NCBI GenBank assembly: GCA_945888565.1
Contig: CAMDAL010000165.1
Coordinates: 1-8,321 of the forward strand
DNA from: Devosia equisanguinis
Lineage (GTDB): Bacteria > Pseudomonadota > Alphaproteobacteria > Rhizobiales > Devosiaceae
Reading direction: 5' to 3'
DNA: 8,321 nt
In this document: piece by piece, positions 5,739-8,321 of the stretch
Numbering within the stretch: the first letter of the stretch is position 1
Layout of the letters: every line of letters starts with the position of its first letter
Made by a program: the position numbers and the translations under genes
The notes under the pieces: generated by a model
What the model was told of the DNA's origin: nothing
The model's database searches: none
The model's input: only the letters and a program-made list of their open reading frames with translations

Positions 5739-6170
5739 TCACACCAGCCCCGGCAGCACATCCCTTCGTTCCAGCCACGTCTTGAGGTTGCTCAGCACCT
5801 TGGCCCAGCCACTGGCGACGCGTGGATAATTCCGCGGGTCGAGCCGCATATGCGTTACCGTCAGCCGCGAGAAGCCGGTGGTCCCCTGAATGTCGAACTC
5901 CACCTCCGAGGTGCGGCTTGGATCGCCATCAGCGTCCGGCGCCGACCAGCTCAGCCGCAACCGCTGCGGCCGTGATGCCTCCAGCACCCGGCCGACAATG
6001 CTCGCCGTCCCGTCCGCTCGCTCGTGCCGCCAGCGCGAGCCGATGCGCCAGTCCGAGATGTTGCGGTGTCCCCAGTAGTAGCGTGTGTCCTCCGGCGACG
6101 TCAGCGCCGTGTACACCGCCTCAGCCGAAGCCCCGATGTAGATGACGTAAGTGAACTCCGGCCGATCCAT
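5739..6170 (-). CDS. SRPBCC / AHSA1-type START-like domain protein
   Basis: From the ATG at 6170 this is a 143-aa protein covering a single AHSA1-like SRPBCC domain: FTYVIYIGASAEAVYTALTS (6-25), YYWGHRNISDWRIGSRWRHE (31-50), IVGRVLEASRPQRLRLSW (58-75), SEVEFDI, SRLTVTHMRL (101-110), and the long C-terminal helix SGWAKVLSNLKTWLE (120-134). This fold makes a deep hydrophobic pocket for small ligands. Most stand-alone bacterial members have no known function, and the Hsp90-activator name is inherited from the eukaryotic homologue. The frame is open up to 6248, but AAGGAG lies six bases before 6170 and the domain begins there, so the shorter start is preferred. The gene converges on the tkt operon and diverges from a small membrane protein. 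Bacterial members often sit beside an ArsR regulator; none is present here. Confidence 0.82.
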   Translation of the reverse strand: MDRPEFTYVIYIGASAEAVYTALTSPEDTRYYWGHRNISDWRIGSRWRHERADGTASIVGRVLEASRPQRLRLSWSAPDADGDPSRTSEVEFDIQGTTGFSRLTVTHMRLDPRNYPRVASGWAKVLSNLKTWLERRDVLPGLV

Positions 6171-6198
6171 CGGCTTCTCCTTGTCCCTGTCATGTGCC

Positions 6199-6227
6199 GG
6201 TAACGTCATTGTCGCCGCCCCGTTACC
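6199..6227. promoter_or_regulatory. Inverted repeat between divergent genes, candidate operator
   Basis: GGTAACG (6199-6205) and CGTTACC (6221-6227) are perfect 7-bp inverted repeats with a 15-base spacer. Equivalent positions are about 22 bp apart, close to two helical turns. The dyad lies between the starts of the AHSA1-type gene (6170) and the membrane protein (6263), where one dimeric regulator could control both. No clear -35/-10 pair was found on either strand. The regulator is unknown. Confidence 0.4.
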
Positions 6228-6262
6228 TCGAATCGGTATCTTCTGCACACTCGTCTGATCGA

Positions 6263-6562
6263 ATGGGCTTGAGAATGCGAGACATCGAGCGGCTACTCAT
6301 CGGGGTCAACCTCATCGGCAGTCTCGTCGCGGGCTTTCGCCACGAGGCGCTCTGGTTCCCGGTCGCCGTCGCTGCCTTCGGCCTCTACGTCGTCGTTCAG
6401 GATCGCGCACTGCGCCGGCGCATCGGCGCGCGGGCCTGGCCGAGCGAAGGCTTCGCTCGCTTCAGCTTCAACACCAACCTGAAGTTCGGGCTGAGCCACC
6501 TCATCCTCGGCGCTCTGCTTTTTGCCGTCGCCGGGACCATATCCGGTGTCATGGCCGCCTGA
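6263..6562 (+). CDS. Small hypothetical membrane protein, three predicted helices
   Basis: I do not recognise a family. From the ATG at 6263 the product is 99 aa with three hydrophobic segments at about residues 9-25 (ERLLIGVNLIGSLVAGF), 29-46 (ALWFPVAVAAFGLYVVV) and 78-97 (LSHLILGALLFAVAGTISGV). Between helices two and three is a basic loop (RALRRRIGARAW), probably cytoplasmic by the positive-inside rule. A second ATG at 6275 is equally possible. The longest start, GTG at 6194, would add 23 residues lying across the inverted repeat and is less likely. No strong ribosome-binding site is seen for any of these. The third-position G/C-rich codon use is like its neighbours, which supports a real gene. 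It diverges from the AHSA1-type gene and ends 119 bases before pgk. Confidence 0.6.
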   Translation: MGLRMRDIERLLIGVNLIGSLVAGFRHEALWFPVAVAAFGLYVVVQDRALRRRIGARAWPSEGFARFSFNTNLKFGLSHLILGALLFAVAGTISGVMAA

Positions 6563-6681
6563 AGCGGTTTCGTGCGAGATCCGAACAAATAAGGGTGCGC
6601 CGCCTGCGCGGCCATCTCCACTGTTCCGCCGGGCACCACTCCTTGATAAGAGAGCCCCACCTCACTTACGGGACCGCACCC

Positions 6682-7881
6682 ATGGCCGCTTTCAAGACTC
6701 TCGACGACTACGATCTTTCCGGCAAGCGCGTGCTGGTGCGCGCCGACCTCAACGTCCCCGTGGCCGATGGCGAGGTAACTGATGCCACCCGCATCGAACG
6801 GTTGCTGCCCACGCTGCGCGAGATCATCAAGGCCGAGGGCAAGGCGATCATCCTCAGCCATTTCGGCCGCCCCAAGGGCAAGGTCGATCCCGAGTTCTCG
6901 CTCGAACAGGTGGTGCCGGCCCTCGTTGCCGAATCCGGCCACCAGGTCGGCTTCATACCCACCGATTGGATCGATGTGACCGATGTGAAGGAAGCGATCG
7001 ACGCCGCCCCGGCCGGGTCGATCCTCGTCATCGAGAACACCCGCTTCCACCCCGGCGAGGAAGCGAACGACGCCGAGCTTGCCAAGCGCATGGCCTCGCT
7101 CGGCGACATCTTCGTCAACGACGCGTTCTCGGCCGCCCACCGCGCCCATGCCTCCACCGAAGGCGTCGCCCACCTGCTGCCGTCTGCCGCCGGCCGCGCC
7201 ATGCAGGAAGAACTGAGCGCGCTCGAAGCCGGCCTCGGCGCGCCGAAGCGCCCGGTCATCGCCATCGTCGGTGGTGCCAAGGTGTCGACCAAGCTCGATC
7301 TGCTGGAGAACCTGATCCACAAGGTCGAGGCGCTGGTGATCGGCGGCGCCATGGCCAACACCTTCCTGCATGCCGGCGGCCTCGGCATCGGCAAGTCGCT
7401 CGCCGAGAAGGACCTCGCCGAAACCGCGAACCGCGTCCGCGACAAGGCCGAGGACGCCAAGTGTGCGGTGATCCTGCCCATCGACGCCACCGTCGGCTGG
7501 CACTTCGAAGCCAACACCCCGCACCGCTACTACGCCGTCGACGCCCTCGATCCCGACGGCATGATCCTCGACATCGGCCCGGGCTCGATCGAGCGCATCA
7601 AGGCGGCGATCGACGCTGCCGCCACCGTCGTCTGGAACGGCCCGATGGGCGCCTTCGAGATGGCCCCGTTCGATCACGGCACCGTCGAGGTCGCCAGGCA
7701 CGTCGCCGCCCGCACCAAGGCTGGCAAGGTCGTCTCGGTAGCCGGCGGCGGCGACACCGTCGCAGCGCTCGCCCATGCCGGCGTCAAGGACGACTTCACC
7801 TACGTCTCCACCGCCGGTGGCGCCTTCCTCGAATGGATGGAAGGCAAGCCTCTCCCCGGCGTTGAGGCGCTGAAGGGCTGA
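6682..7881 (+). CDS. pgk: Phosphoglycerate kinase
   Basis: Phosphoglycerate kinase transfers phosphate between 1,3-bisphosphoglycerate and ADP, the step after GAPDH. The 399-aa product has normal length. N-domain substrate motifs are VRADLNVP (19-26), SHFGRPKG (59-66), ENTRFHPGEE (118-127) and NDAFSAAHRAHAS (146-158). The C-domain nucleotide site has GGAKVSTKLDLLENLI (197-212), GGAMANTFL (221-229), ILPIDATVG (264-272), DIGPGS (297-302), VVWNGPMGAFE (316-326), VAGGGDTVAAL (353-363) and the C-terminal STAGGAFLEWMEGKPLPG (376-393). The ATG at 6682 is chosen because the PGK alignment begins with MAAFKTLDDYDLSGK; the frame extends upstream to a GTG at 6595 without family-like residues. The 119 bases before it hold a 5-bp GCCGC/GCGGC hairpin (6599-6612) but no convincing promoter, and the ribosome-binding site is weak. 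It is separated from gap by three unrelated genes, so it is probably its own transcription unit. Confidence 0.97.
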   Translation: MAAFKTLDDYDLSGKRVLVRADLNVPVADGEVTDATRIERLLPTLREIIKAEGKAIILSHFGRPKGKVDPEFSLEQVVPALVAESGHQVGFIPTDWIDVTDVKEAIDAAPAGSILVIENTRFHPGEEANDAELAKRMASLGDIFVNDAFSAAHRAHASTEGVAHLLPSAAGRAMQEELSALEAGLGAPKRPVIAIVGGAKVSTKLDLLENLIHKVEALVIGGAMANTFLHAGGLGIGKSLAEKDLAETANRVRDKAEDAKCAVILPIDATVGWHFEANTPHRYYAVDALDPDGMILDIGPGSIERIKAAIDAAATVVWNGPMGAFEMAPFDHGTVEVARHVAARTKAGKVVSVAGGGDTVAALAHAGVKDDFTYVSTAGGAFLEWMEGKPLPGVEALKG

Positions 7882-7899
7882 CCCGCCCCACAGCTTGCT

Positions 7900-7934
7900 C
7901 GCCCGGTTCGATGGGGTAGCCCTTGAACCGGGCG
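7900..7934 (+). terminator. Strong hairpin after pgk, likely terminator
   Basis: CGCCCGGTTC (7900-7909) pairs with GAACCGGGCG (7925-7934). The stem continues through G-T and A-T pairs, then after a bulged T through GGG/CCC (7913-7915/7920-7922) around a GTAG loop, about 15 base pairs in all. It begins 18 bases after the pgk stop. There is no T-run after it, so it is either a poor intrinsic terminator or a 3' stabiliser. Its right arm overlaps the TTGAAC candidate -35 of the next gene. Confidence 0.6.
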
Positions 7935-7952
7935 CGATACCGCCTCTATTCT
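7923..7952 (+). promoter_or_regulatory. Candidate promoter of the last gene
   Basis: TTGAAC (7923-7928) and TATTCT (7947-7952) are separated by 18 bases; each is close to consensus. The implied start near 7959 would leave about 22 bases before the GTG at 7982, enough for the GGGAG ribosome-binding site at 7971-7975. It would leave almost no leader for the alternative in-frame ATG at 7964. Inferred by pattern only. Confidence 0.4.
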
Positions 7953-7981
7953 GGTCAGGTCGAATGGTGTGGGAGTTTGGC

Positions 7982-8321
7982 GTGACACTATCGGTCGGGA
8001 GGCTGGCAGCCCTGCTCTGCTGGACCGCGCTGCTCGCCCTGCCGTCATTGGCCCAGGATCGAGCCGAACCGGTCTGCCCGTTTCTCGAATGCGGCCCGGG
8101 TGACAACAAGCCCCCGCTTCCGGCCGTTGAACTGTCGCCCAGCCAGCAGTCGCCGAGATCGGCGCCGTCCCGCCCCAGTGCCCCCGGCGCGCCGAAGACG
8201 CCTGTCGCGCCAGTTGAGGCCATGCTGACGAGCCTGCCGGCCAAGAACTGCGCCAGCCTCGACTTCGGGACCGTCTGCACCAGCAGCATCCTGCCGAACT
8301 GGCGCAACGTCACCTACGGCC
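7982..8321 (+). CDS. Exported proline-rich protein of unknown function, N-terminal part (runs off right edge)
   Basis: The frame stays open from GTG at 7982 to the edge, giving 113 residues. The first 24 form a signal peptide (hydrophobic LAALLCWTALLALPSLA, likely cleavage after SLA before Gln-Asp). Next is a short Cys pair (PVCPFLECGPG, 31-40), then a low-complexity Pro/Ser/Ala linker (about 44-77), and the start of a more ordered region with Cys90 and Cys99 (AKNCASLDFGTVCTSSILP). GTG is preferred because GGGAG lies six bases upstream; ATG at 7964 is in frame and possible. Cys13 lies inside the hydrophobic core without a convincing lipobox, so a lipoprotein is unlikely. I do not recognise the family. 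Export to the periplasm or outside is well supported; the function is unknown. Confidence 0.65.
   Translation, partial: MTLSVGRLAALLCWTALLALPSLAQDRAEPVCPFLECGPGDNKPPLPAVELSPSQQSPRSAPSRPSAPGAPKTPVAPVEAMLTSLPAKNCASLDFGTVCTSSILPNWRNVTYG

Noticed and set aside
5591..5975. Open frames through the intergenic repeat giving peptides such as PAKAGTQ and VPAFAGMT
   Set aside because: These are the well-known spurious translations of this type of palindromic repeat; no start signal or family support.
6595..6681. A 29-codon N-terminal extension of pgk starting at GTG
   Set aside because: PGK homology begins at MAAFKTLDDYDLSGK; the added residues are not family-like.
6397..8313. A 638-codon minus-strand open frame across pgk and the last gene
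   Set aside because: It spans a complete PGK with intact motifs, crosses two intergenic regions, and its product has no recognisable domain. The length reflects codon bias.

Overview
The window is about two-thirds G+C, densely coded, and reads as ordinary chromosome of an alphaproteobacterium, most likely Hyphomicrobiales (Rhizobiales) and plausibly Devosia-like. Three things point there: the zapA plus DUF4164 pair diverging from a transketolase-GAPDH operon, with phosphoglycerate kinase close by; strong G/C preference at third codon positions; and small neighbours of types common in that order. The genus is inferred from memory of gene order and protein style, not from a search.

Layout. The left edge (1-132, minus) holds the first 44 codons of a ParD-like ribbon-helix-helix antitoxin. 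Its upstream region carries a 17-bp palindrome suited to autoregulation. Next is a secreted lytic transglycosylase with a SPOR-like C-terminus (218-1123, plus). It converges, with a 4-bp gap, on a translationally coupled minus-strand pair: a DUF4164 coiled-coil gene followed by zapA. These act at the cytokinetic Z-ring. A 194-bp divergent region (1793-1986) holds a perfect TATAAT for the DUF4164-zapA unit and, facing tkt, a TTGACA embedded in a dyad.

The central block is carbon metabolism: tkt (1987-3963), gap (4011-5018) and, one base after the gap stop, a putative glycolipid-binding-domain gene starting at TTG. That gene contains a strong hairpin near its 5' end and is followed by another hairpin. 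A nested palindromic repeat (5625-5700) then separates it from a convergent SRPBCC/AHSA1-type gene. That gene diverges from a small three-helix membrane protein, and an inverted repeat lies between their starts. pgk (6682-7881) follows, ending in a strong hairpin whose 3' arm overlaps the possible -35 of a last, truncated gene for an exported proline-rich protein (7982 to the edge).

Together tkt, gap and pgk supply the non-oxidative pentose phosphate step and lower glycolysis/gluconeogenesis. All three keep their visible catalytic motifs. I see no tRNA, rRNA, CRISPR array, transposase or phage gene. I also see no clear new multi-gene system. The most informative unexplained signals are the regulatory dyads, the hairpin inside the glycolipid-binding gene, the nested repeat, and the lack of room for 6S RNA in its usual place beside zapA.
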